From Chloroflexota bacterium (lineage in GTDB: Bacteria; Chloroflexota; UBA11872): a DNA stretch of 64,000 bases. Shown piece by piece: positions 51,869-59,532 of this stretch (its first letter is position 1; every line of letters begins with the position of its first letter). The notes beneath the pieces are model-generated. The model had not been told where the DNA came from. It was given only the letters and a program-made list of their open reading frames with translations, and did no database searches. Both the position numbers and the translations under genes were made by a program. The stretch covers positions 1 through 64,000 of the forward strand of contig JAJDUU010000006.1 of assembly GCA_022826485.1 (NCBI GenBank). The letters are read 5' to 3'.

Positions 51869-52930
51869 ATGGTCAACTACGAGAACTTGAAGCGCCGTAT
51901 CGACCAGGGTGAGGTGATCGTCTTGGACGGGGCCATCGGCACCGAGCTCCAGTCCATGGGCGTGCCCATGGACCCCGCGGCGTGGTGCGGTCCCGGCAAC
52001 TACACCCACGCGGCGACCGTGCGACAGATGCACGAGCGCTACATCCGGGCGGGGGCCGACATCATCACCACCAATACGTTCAACACCCTGCGCCCGGCGC
52101 TCGAGGCGTCCGGCTTCGGCGAGTTGGTGCGGGAGATCAATACGCGGGCTGTGGACGCGGCGCTGGAGGCGAGAGACCGGGCCGCCGGCGACAAGTCCGT
52201 CTACATCGCCGGCTCCATCTCCTGCCGAATCCCCATTCGCGACCGTCGAACTGGGACCCTTCTCGGCGGCACTGGCTACGGATATGGCGCCAGCCTTTCC
52301 GTGGACGAATTGAGGTCCTACGCCGAAGAGCAGGCGAACATCCTGGCCGAGTCCGGCGTGGACTTTTTCTTGATTGAGAATCTGTGGGCCGATAACGAGT
52401 CACGGGCCATAGCCGCGGAGGCGGCGAAGGCCACGGGACTCCCGGTATGGGTGGCCTTCACGGCCTCGGTGGCGCACGACGATCACGCGGTGCGCATGAG
52501 TTTCGGCGAGGACCGTGACTACAGCAGCGGCATCGGCATGCCCCTGTGGACGTCGAGCTGGCGGCCGGTCGACGACGACAAGAGCCTGGCCGACGGCATC
52601 GACGAAATTGCAGCCCTGGGTCCCGACGTCCTTGGAATCTTCCACAGCCGGATTGATGAAACCGCCGCGGCCCTGGAGGTCATGCTCGACCGGTGGTCGG
52701 GGCCCGTCGTCGTCTATCCCGATGCTGGCCGGGAGGACTATCTGGAGACTTGGCAGGACAGCAGCGTGGCCAACGAACAGACGGTGGCGGAGTTGACGCG
52801 GGAAGCGGCCACGTGGGTCGAAATGGGCGCCCAGATCATCGGCACCTGCTGTGGATTCGGCGCCGAGTACACCCGGGCGCTGAGCGGCGCCCTGCCGGAG
52901 CGGATCGAATCGCCGCGAAACGGCGCGTAG
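51869..52930 (+). CDS. Homocysteine S-methyltransferase-family protein
   Basis: The 353-residue TIM-barrel protein has GGAG 9 nt before ATG. VIVLDGAIGTELQSMG is the N-terminal signature, GADIITTNTFNT the second strand, and GTCCGFGAEYTRAL holds the C-terminal Cys pair that ligates zinc. The third zinc Cys of the family, usually in a G-x-N-C loop, is replaced by VLGIFHSRIDE, with His at or next to that position. It may use a different ligand set or another methyl acceptor. It is followed by two FAD enzymes, suggesting methylated-amine or betaine use. Confidence 0.83.
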   Translation: MVNYENLKRRIDQGEVIVLDGAIGTELQSMGVPMDPAAWCGPGNYTHAATVRQMHERYIRAGADIITTNTFNTLRPALEASGFGELVREINTRAVDAALEARDRAAGDKSVYIAGSISCRIPIRDRRTGTLLGGTGYGYGASLSVDELRSYAEEQANILAESGVDFFLIENLWADNESRAIAAEAAKATGLPVWVAFTASVAHDDHAVRMSFGEDRDYSSGIGMPLWTSSWRPVDDDKSLADGIDEIAALGPDVLGIFHSRIDETAAALEVMLDRWSGPVVVYPDAGREDYLETWQDSSVANEQTVAELTREAATWVEMGAQIIGTCCGFGAEYTRALSGALPERIESPRNGA

Positions 52931-53010
52931 GTGCGGCTCACGCTGAAGCCAGAGTTATTCAAGCGAATCTGACCTAGAACAGACCTCCGGATCTACGGGA
53001 GGGACTTCAG

Positions 53011-54543
53011 GTGGAATCGAAGCCGCTGCTGGTAGTCGGGGCGGGGGTGGCGGGCACGGCCGCCGCCATCGAGGCGGCCCGAGCCGGCGTGCGAGTCACG
53101 CTCGTCGACGAGAACCCCATCGACTACTCCATGATGCGGCTGGACGTTCCGCAGTTCTTCGGCAGACGCGCCGCGGACCCGCTGCCCGACAGGGATCTGC
53201 TGCTTGAGCGAGTGGTCGCGTCAAACGACGACCTGGCGGAAGCCGAGGCAGCCGGCGTCGAGGTCCGGTTGGGGACCTGTGTCTGGGGCGCCTTTCGAAA
53301 TTCCGCCACCAGCCGGGTGCTCGACGGTCCGCAGCTCGGGCTGGCTGACGCCGAGCGGTCGTGGATGATCAAGTACGACCGGCTCATCGTGGCCGCCGGC
53401 GCCCGGGACCTGGCGATGTCCTTTCCCGGGTCGGGCATGGCGGGCGTCATGGGCGCCAACGGCGCGCACGCGCTGATGAGCCGGTACCAGGCCTTGACCT
53501 CGCGTCGCATGGTGGTTCTGGGCTCCGGGGACCTCGGCCTCGCCACCGCCGGGATGGCGCAGGATTGCGGAGTCGAGGTAGCCGCCGTCGTGGACGTTGC
53601 CTCCTCGGCGCGCGGCGACGAGGCCCTCGTGTCGCGGTTGCAGGGCGCGGGCGTGGAGCTCTACACGTCCCACACCGTCAAGGAAGCCGTCGGCAGCGCC
53701 GGCGAGATCGAGTCCGTCGTGCTGGTCGAAATCGACGACGACTGCGAGCCTGTCGCCGGCACCGAGAAGGTCGTCGCCGCCGATACCGTCTGCCTCGCCA
53801 TCGGCCTGGTGCCCAACGTGGAGCTTCTCGGGCTCCTGGGATGCGACCTCGCGTTCCAATCCGATCTCGGCGGGTGGGTGCCGGACCGCGACGACCGGGT
53901 GCGGACCAGCGTCGAATCCGTATTCGTCGCCGGGGATGTCGCCGGATTCCACGACGGCATGGTTCAGGACGCCGAGATTGCACGAAGTCAGGGCCGGCTG
54001 GCCGGACTCGCCGCTGCCGAGTCGCTAGGTGCGATCGCCGAAGCCGAGGCCCTCGCCCGGAGTGATGAGCTCCAGCCGACGGCGTACGACGCCATACCCG
54101 CCGACGTGCTCTCCGGGTGGCGGCGATGGCATCGATCCCTCGTCAACGCCGGTGGGATGAACGTCTTCGTGTGCCAATGCGAGGCGGTCACGCGCGCCGA
54201 GGTCATCGGCTTGCAGCCGCCGCGCTTTCTGGAGTGGGAGTCGCAGCAGGCGGGCCGCCGCGGCCTGCGCGCCCAGTCGGGGGATGAACCGGTCAACGCC
54301 GACCGGGTCAAGCGCCTGACACGGGCCGGAATGGGCCACTGCCAGGGCCGGCTGTGCCGTGAGCAGGTGTCGCTGCTGCTTGCCGACGAGTCCGGCGCCG
54401 ACATCGCCGAAATACCTTGCATGTCCTACCGGCCCCCGGTGCGGCCGCTCCCGCTGCGGATCATGTGGCCCCACGACGAGCCGGAGCAGGTGCGCCAGGA
54501 GTGGCCCAAGTGGTTCAGCCCGACGCACCGGGTGCTGGGATAG
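53011..54543 (+). CDS. FAD-dependent oxidoreductase with BFD [2Fe-2S] domain (opine/sarcosine oxidase alpha-like)
   Basis: The 510-residue protein begins with the FAD-binding LLVVGAGVAGTAAAIEAARA, has a second dinucleotide fold VVLGSGDLGLATAGMAQ, and SVFVAGDVAG near residue 310. The C-terminal domain has CQCEAVTRAEVIG and GMGHCQGRLC, a bacterioferritin-associated-ferredoxin-like [2Fe-2S] site. This matches the A subunit of opine, nopaline or hydrogen-cyanide-forming oxidases and the alpha part of sarcosine oxidase. It probably forms a complex with the next gene product. It follows the methyltransferase gene by 80 bp. Confidence 0.85.
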   Translation: MESKPLLVVGAGVAGTAAAIEAARAGVRVTLVDENPIDYSMMRLDVPQFFGRRAADPLPDRDLLLERVVASNDDLAEAEAAGVEVRLGTCVWGAFRNSATSRVLDGPQLGLADAERSWMIKYDRLIVAAGARDLAMSFPGSGMAGVMGANGAHALMSRYQALTSRRMVVLGSGDLGLATAGMAQDCGVEVAAVVDVASSARGDEALVSRLQGAGVELYTSHTVKEAVGSAGEIESVVLVEIDDDCEPVAGTEKVVAADTVCLAIGLVPNVELLGLLGCDLAFQSDLGGWVPDRDDRVRTSVESVFVAGDVAGFHDGMVQDAEIARSQGRLAGLAAAESLGAIAEAEALARSDELQPTAYDAIPADVLSGWRRWHRSLVNAGGMNVFVCQCEAVTRAEVIGLQPPRFLEWESQQAGRRGLRAQSGDEPVNADRVKRLTRAGMGHCQGRLCREQVSLLLADESGADIAEIPCMSYRPPVRPLPLRIMWPHDEPEQVRQEWPKWFSPTHRVLG

Positions 54544-54553
54544 ACGGCGGCCC

Positions 54554-55714
54554 ATGGACAGCGCGGACGTAGTCGTCATCGGGGCTGGCGTTTCGGGCCT
54601 CAGCTCGGCCTATTTCCTCGCCAAGGCGGGCCGTGACGTCGTCGTCGTCGACAAGGGAATCGTGGGGAACGAGGCGTCCGGGCGCAACGGCGGCATGGTC
54701 AGCGAGCGGGTCGACGAGCCGGCGCTGATTCCGCTGGCCGTCGAAGCCACCAGGACCTGGGAGACGCTGGCCGATGAGCTGGGCCACCCCACCGAGTTCG
54801 TCCAGCAGGGTCGACTCCAGGTCGCCGTGACCGAGGAGGAGATGGGCGCCCTCTTCGCGGAACGGGACAACGCGCTGCGCCACGGGCTGCACGCGGAAAT
54901 GGTCGATCCCGGGGAGATTCGGGACCTGATTCCGGGCATCACCGAGCGGACGCTCGGCGGGCTCTTTTTCGCCAAGGGCGGCCACGCCAATACCCAGCTG
55001 GCGGTGCAGGCGTTCGCCTGGGCGTTTCAAGACCTGGGAGGCCGGCTCTATCAGAACACCGCCGTCACGGGCTTCCAGGTCTCCGGCGACCGGGTGACGT
55101 CGGTGGAAACGACCGCCGGCCCGATCGCGGCCGACATGGTCGTCGCCGCCGCTGGGCCCCAGACCGGGCTGATGGCGGGGCTGGTGGGCGTTCACATTCC
55201 CGTGGCGCCGGCAAGGGTGGAGATTCTGGCGACCGCTCCCCTAGAGCCCCTCTTTCCCCTCGCCCTGGTGGGCAACGGACTCTACGGACACCAGGCCGTC
55301 CGAGGAAACCTGCTGTTTGGCGGCGGCGCCCACGAATGGACCGACGTGGACCTCACCACCGAGCCCGGCAAGCCCAACACGCCGCTCATCAGGAGCATCG
55401 CCCGGCGGCTCGCGGAGCTGCTGCCGGACCTGGCGGACGTGCCGGTGATTCGAAGCTGGGCCGGCGTGGTGGAACAGGCCCCGGACTACATGCCGATCAT
55501 CGACATCCTGGAGAACCCCAGCAACTACGTGGTGGTCACCGCCTCGGCCCACGGCTTCGGCATCTCACCCGCCACCGGCAAGGTCGTCAGCGACCTGGTC
55601 CTCTACGGCGAAACCAACATCGACATCGGCGGCCTGGGCCTGGGACGCTTCGCCAACGTCAAGCCCAACTGGCGCCATCAGCGCGGCTGGACACCCGCTC
55701 CCAACCGATCCTGA
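54554..55714 (+). CDS. DAO-family FAD amine oxidase (opine/sarcosine oxidase beta-like)
   Basis: ATG 54554 gives 386 residues. The Rossmann start is VVVIGAGVSGLSSAYFLAKA, and GNEASGRNGGMVSER is the typical DAO flavin loop. VVAAAGPQT and the C-terminal TASAHGFGISPATGKVVSDL complete the FAD/substrate fold. Members oxidise N-substituted amino acids such as sarcosine, dimethylglycine, opines or glycine. It begins 10 bp after the alpha-like subunit, so the two are likely a heteromeric oxidase. Substrate unproven; proximity to a methyltransferase favours N-methyl compounds. Confidence 0.86.
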   Translation: MDSADVVVIGAGVSGLSSAYFLAKAGRDVVVVDKGIVGNEASGRNGGMVSERVDEPALIPLAVEATRTWETLADELGHPTEFVQQGRLQVAVTEEEMGALFAERDNALRHGLHAEMVDPGEIRDLIPGITERTLGGLFFAKGGHANTQLAVQAFAWAFQDLGGRLYQNTAVTGFQVSGDRVTSVETTAGPIAADMVVAAAGPQTGLMAGLVGVHIPVAPARVEILATAPLEPLFPLALVGNGLYGHQAVRGNLLFGGGAHEWTDVDLTTEPGKPNTPLIRSIARRLAELLPDLADVPVIRSWAGVVEQAPDYMPIIDILENPSNYVVVTASAHGFGISPATGKVVSDLVLYGETNIDIGGLGLGRFANVKPNWRHQRGWTPAPNRS

Positions 55715-55836
55715 CCGCCGCGCCCGCGGACTGCCTTAATCCTGACGGTGCCGTGTGGACGCCGGGAAACGCCCATAACCGGCAAGTGAACAGCGGCAAC
55801 GGCGGTCGGACTTCCGGAGTTTGGACGGCGTACCAG

Positions 55837-56922
55837 CTATACCTCCGCCGACTCCTCATACTCTGCGATGATCGTGTGACTCATATGCGCTAGGTGCGGC
55901 TCCGCGCCCAACGAGTCGATTGAGTCATAGGAGAGGAATGAGCACTGAGCGTGTATGGGGCGTTTCCCTAGACCCGAGAACGCTGGCCTACCGATTTCAC
56001 GAAGGACCTGATCCCGCTTCCCGGTCGGGGCCACAATATGTAGTTTGATGTCGATGTCCGGCTGAAGGGCCAGAAGGTCGGCCATTCGCAAAAGCCCCGA
56101 GTAGATCGCGGTGGTGTGCTCGACTTCAAACGCCCTCGACATTGACCGACCCCTGAGCCAAAGTACGTCAATTTGCTCTACAGTCCTCATAGTCGCGTGA
56201 TCGAACTTCAGGGGCAGATCGTCCAGAAACTTCTCGCGCATCGTCGCCGGGATGAGTTCTAGCACCCGCGACTTATCATTCCGAGGCACCCAGATACGAA
56301 AGCCCATTTCCGCCCCGATCTGCGCCACCTTGGCCTGATATTTGATCGACTCTCGAACGTCTGGTTCCGGTCCATTATCCACGACTTTAATCTTATTCTC
56401 GTCCCCGTTTGGTATAGGCTCCTTGTCGATGCGTGCAAGCGCACGATTGTCCTTTTCGGTGAGCGGATAGCTCTTTGGATGCGTCTGCTGCCTCTTCACC
56501 AAGTCAACCAGGAAAGCGCCGTCAGCTTCTGTGAACTTGTTGAGTGATGCCCGAAAAAAACCTGTCCAAGACGTTGTTCCCTTTTCGTGCTGATTTGTAA
56601 TGCTCAGTTCATTCCAAATCTTATCGTCGTGGATTGGTATAGAAGATTCAAAGTCTAGCGTGACTATTGGCTTGACCTTGAAGCGAACTGTAAATTCATT
56701 TAGCTCATCACGAATCGGACTGTTGTCGCGGTAGGCCGTCGATTCAGCCCGAAGGATGCCGCACCACCGAGAGAGACGAGTCAGATAGCAGAGAAAAATG
56801 TCGCCTTCGCTGACTCGATTTGCTTGCTGCCATTGTCGCTCTCGAAATCCCGTGACAGTTGCGCCGCTTTCGAGGAACGCAAGCCACGTCTCTGGAGTGA
56901 ACAGGTCTAGAAAGTACGTCAT
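55837..56922 (-). CDS. EVE-like domain protein with C-terminal nuclease-like domain
   Basis: The 361-residue protein is clearly less GC-rich than its neighbours. Residues about 1-150 resemble an EVE (PUA-like) fold (TPETWLAFLESGATVTGFRE; GDIFLCYLTRLSRWCGILRA), a reader of modified bases. The C-terminal part has IDVLWLRGRSMSRAFEVEHT followed by a helix with SGLLRMADLLALQPDID. The D...E-x-E pattern and context resemble a PD-(D/E)xK nuclease core without an obvious Lys. A modification-dependent restriction role is inferred. It ends 133 bp from tRNA-Ala, a common island site. Confidence 0.65.
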   Translation of the reverse strand: MTYFLDLFTPETWLAFLESGATVTGFRERQWQQANRVSEGDIFLCYLTRLSRWCGILRAESTAYRDNSPIRDELNEFTVRFKVKPIVTLDFESSIPIHDDKIWNELSITNQHEKGTTSWTGFFRASLNKFTEADGAFLVDLVKRQQTHPKSYPLTEKDNRALARIDKEPIPNGDENKIKVVDNGPEPDVRESIKYQAKVAQIGAEMGFRIWVPRNDKSRVLELIPATMREKFLDDLPLKFDHATMRTVEQIDVLWLRGRSMSRAFEVEHTTAIYSGLLRMADLLALQPDIDIKLHIVAPTGKRDQVLREIGRPAFSGLGKRPIHAQCSFLSYDSIDSLGAEPHLAHMSHTIIAEYEESAEV

Positions 56923-57054
56923 ATACCCTCCGTCGCGACCAATGCCACAAACGGTGTGTTGTCAGTCATGCGGGCTTTGCAGGAGTCGGGGTTGAGTGCG
57001 TGCATGCCATCCGAATGCGCCCTCGATGCAAACAGTCTCGATGCTCTCCAGCGC

Positions 57055-57130
57055 TGGTGGACCCAGTCGGACTCGAACCGACGACCTCCTCAATGCCATT
57101 GAGGCGCTCTTCCAACTGAGCTATGGGCCC
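57055..57130 (-). tRNA. tRNA-Ala (anticodon GGC)
   Basis: The 76-nt minus-strand sequence folds as a full cloverleaf: acceptor GGGCCCA/TGGGTCC (one G-U), D-arm GCTC...GAGC, anticodon stem CCTCA/TGAGG with loop ATGGCAT, and T-arm GTCGG-TTCGAGT-CCGAC. The discriminator A and 3' CCA are encoded. Anticodon GGC reads Ala codon GCC. It sits between the AT-richer EVE-like gene and the core genes to the right. Confidence 0.97.
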
Positions 57131-57243
57131 CGGAGCCGACATTATGCCCCGTGCCTGGGTGGGGCGTCGGACATTGGCAAATCGGGCGGTGGATCAGCTT
57201 GCACAGAACCAGTCGCTTTCCAGCGGCGCTGCCAGAGTCCGAT

Positions 57244-57276
57244 ACCCTCTCCCTCTGGGAGAGGGTAGGGTGAGGG
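57244..57276. terminator. Perfect hairpin downstream of the MobA-like gene
   Basis: ACCCTCTCCC-TCT-GGGAGAGGGT is a perfect 10-bp stem, followed on the plus strand by AGGGTGAGGG. It lies between the 3' end of the nucleotidyltransferase (57330) and the tRNA and may terminate the former. It also resembles a common dispersed CCCTCTCCC-type repeat. The surrounding 57131-57329 holds no gene. Confidence 0.5.
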
Positions 57277-57329
57277 TCCGGGGCGAGGGAACGCTTCCGC
57301 CCCACACGTGCCAATGGAAGCAAGTCGAC

Positions 57330-58001
57330 TCACTTCTGCAAGCCAAAGGCGGCTAGGGCTTCGGCGTAGGCCGCGCGGGTGTTCAGGTTCAGTAGCACGT
57401 GGGGATAGTCCGTCGGCGCGTCGCGCAGGCGCGCCGCGTGGCGGCGGACCACGGCGCGGGGGCCTTGGGAGGCGTCGTCCACGGCGGCCAGCTCTCCGCG
57501 CAGGTCGCCGGGGAAGATCACCGGATGCCCATGCCGCCCCTCGTGCAGCGGCCGCACGATGTCGCCGGGGGCGTCGCGCCAGCCGGTCACCAGGTCCGCG
57601 AGCGCGTCGGCATGCAGCGGCTGGTCCACGCTGACGAGCAGGATGCCGGCGCAGTCCCCAGACAAAGCGCCGGCTGCACAGGCGACGGACGTGGCGCGGC
57701 CGTTCGCGTAGTCCGGGTTGTGCACCGTGCGCGCGGTCAGGCCGTCCAGCGCCGCCCGCACCTCCTCGGCGCGATGGCCGGTGACGACGACCACCTCGGC
57801 TACCTCATCGAGGGCCGCGAGGGTCCGCACCTGGTGCGCCACCAGCGAAACGTCGCCCCAGCGGATCAGCGGCTTGGGCGAGCCGAAGCGCTCCGAGCGC
57901 CCGGCCGCCAGCACGACGGCGCAGAGCCTGGGCGCGGGCCGGGCGCCTATGAGTGGGCGTCGGCGGCGACGCCGCGGCGCAGGTTGTTCACCTCGGCGCA
58001 C
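57330..58001 (-). CDS. MobA-like NTP transferase
   Basis: The nucleotidyltransferase core is clear: CAVVLAAGRSERFGSPKPL (NTP loop with Lys), VVVVTGHRAEEV, and GILLVSVDQPLHADALADL with the metal Asp. This matches the MobA-like/MocA group that transfers CMP or GMP to molybdopterin, or acts on other small acceptors. The start is uncertain. GTG 58001 overlaps glcD by 55 bp; a start at the ATA of ATAG (57948-57950), overlapping the glcD stop, would give a more typical N-terminus. About 200 residues are homologous. Confidence 0.83.
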   Translation of the reverse strand: MRRGEQPAPRRRRRRPLIGARPAPRLCAVVLAAGRSERFGSPKPLIRWGDVSLVAHQVRTLAALDEVAEVVVVTGHRAEEVRAALDGLTARTVHNPDYANGRATSVACAAGALSGDCAGILLVSVDQPLHADALADLVTGWRDAPGDIVRPLHEGRHGHPVIFPGDLRGELAAVDDASQGPRAVVRRHAARLRDAPTDYPHVLLNLNTRAAYAEALAAFGLQK

Positions 58002-59419
58002 GAGACCGCGGTGGGGAAGATCTTGCCCGGATTGAACAGATTGCGCGGGTTGAAGACCTGTCGCAGGCGTTGCATGCGCTCCAGGTCGTGGTCGCAGAAC
58101 ACGAGCCCCATGTTGTGGTGCTTCTCCATCCCGATGCCGTGCTCGCCGCTCAGCATGCCGCCCGCGTCGGCGCAGACCTGCAGCACGGACGTGCCGCACT
58201 CGATCACGCGGTCCAGGGCGCCGGTTTCGCGGTCGTCGAACAGCAGCAGGGGGTGCAGATTCCCGTCACCGGCGTGAAAGACGTTGGCGATGGTGATCTT
58301 GAAGAAGTCGCTCACCCCCGCGATCTGCGCCAGCACGTCGGTGATGGTCGTGCGGGGGATCACGCCGTCCTGCACGTAGTAGTTAGGCGAGATGCGTCCC
58401 ATGGCACCGAACGCGCTCTTGCGCCCGAGCCAGAGCAGCGCCCGTTCGCGCGCGTCGGCGGCCACGCGCACCTCGGCCGCCCCGTGCTCGGCGAACACCC
58501 TCCGGATCGCCGCTTCCTGCGGCTCGAGCTCGGCGGCCACGCCTTCCAGCTCGATCAGCAGCACGGCGGCCTTGTCGGTGGGCAGGTTGGCCGCCGGCAC
58601 GTATTGGGCGATGGCCTCCAGCGAAATCTGGTCCATCATCTCCATGGCCGCCGGAACGATGCCCGCGGCAATGATTCCCGATACCGCCGCGCTGGACTGC
58701 GCGACCTCGCCGAACGACGCCAGCATGGTGCGGACCTGGTCCGGCGTGCGAACCAGGCGCACCACGGCTTTGGTCGCGATGCCGAGCGTGCCCTCGCTGC
58801 CGCAGAAGAGCCCCGCCAGGTCATAGCCGGGGTGGTCCAGCGCCGCGCCGCCGGCCGTGACGATGCGGCCGTCGAGGGTGACGAACTCGACCCCGAGCAC
58901 GTGGTTGGTGGTCACGCCGTGGAGCAGCGTGTGCGGTCCGCCGGCGTTGGTGGCGATGTTGCCCCCGATCGTGCAGGCCGCCTGGCTCGACGGATCCGGG
59001 GCGTAGTGAAATCCGTACTGGCATGTGTGTGCGCTGAGGTCGGCGTTCACCACGCCCGCTTCCACCACCGCGCGCATGTTGCGGTAGTCCACCTCGAGGA
59101 TGCGGTTCATGCGCGAGGTGCTCACGACGATGCCGCCGCAGGCGGCAATAGCCCCTCCGCTCAGCCCGGTGCCCGCGCCGCGACCGATGATCGGCACGCC
59201 GAGCTCGTGCGCAACGCGCACCACCGCCTGGACCTCGGCGGCGTCCCGTGGGAACACCACGGCGTCGGGCAGCGCGTGCTCCACCGAGCCGTCGTAGGCG
59301 TAGATGGCCACCTCGTCGGGCTCGGTCATGACCCAGTCGTCGCCAATGGCGCGACGCAGCGCGCCGCCAAGCGCGATCCGACCCACGCTGAAGGTCGAGG
59401 CGGCGGTGGCGCTGGCCAT
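57947..59419 (-). CDS. FAD-linked oxidase (glycolate oxidase/D-lactate dehydrogenase GlcD-like)
   Basis: The 490-residue protein has the PCMH/VAO FAD-binding region (VPIIGRGAGTGLSGGAIAAC; GGNIATNAGGPHTLLHGV) and the C-terminal FAD-oxidase cap with HAGDGNLHPLLLFDD and GEHGIGMEKHHN. These match GlcD and bacterial D-2-hydroxyacid dehydrogenases. The Fe-S subunit GlcF and GlcE are absent, so it may pass electrons elsewhere or be a standalone dehydrogenase. It overlaps the MobA-like gene downstream. Family certain, substrate (glycolate, D-lactate, 2-hydroxyglutarate) unknown. Confidence 0.9.
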   Translation of the reverse strand: MASATAASTFSVGRIALGGALRRAIGDDWVMTEPDEVAIYAYDGSVEHALPDAVVFPRDAAEVQAVVRVAHELGVPIIGRGAGTGLSGGAIAACGGIVVSTSRMNRILEVDYRNMRAVVEAGVVNADLSAHTCQYGFHYAPDPSSQAACTIGGNIATNAGGPHTLLHGVTTNHVLGVEFVTLDGRIVTAGGAALDHPGYDLAGLFCGSEGTLGIATKAVVRLVRTPDQVRTMLASFGEVAQSSAAVSGIIAAGIVPAAMEMMDQISLEAIAQYVPAANLPTDKAAVLLIELEGVAAELEPQEAAIRRVFAEHGAAEVRVAADARERALLWLGRKSAFGAMGRISPNYYVQDGVIPRTTITDVLAQIAGVSDFFKITIANVFHAGDGNLHPLLLFDDRETGALDRVIECGTSVLQVCADAGGMLSGEHGIGMEKHHNMGLVFCDHDLERMQRLRQVFNPRNLFNPGKIFPTAVSCAEVNNLRRGVAADAHS

Positions 59420-59532
59420 GATGCCCCTACGCTACGACGGCAGGGCGGGCGGTGCAATGCGGGGACGGGTAATAGACTGGCGCGCCCGACGGTGCGCGGC
59501 TGTTGTCACGACGGCCGGTGATCGGACAGTGA

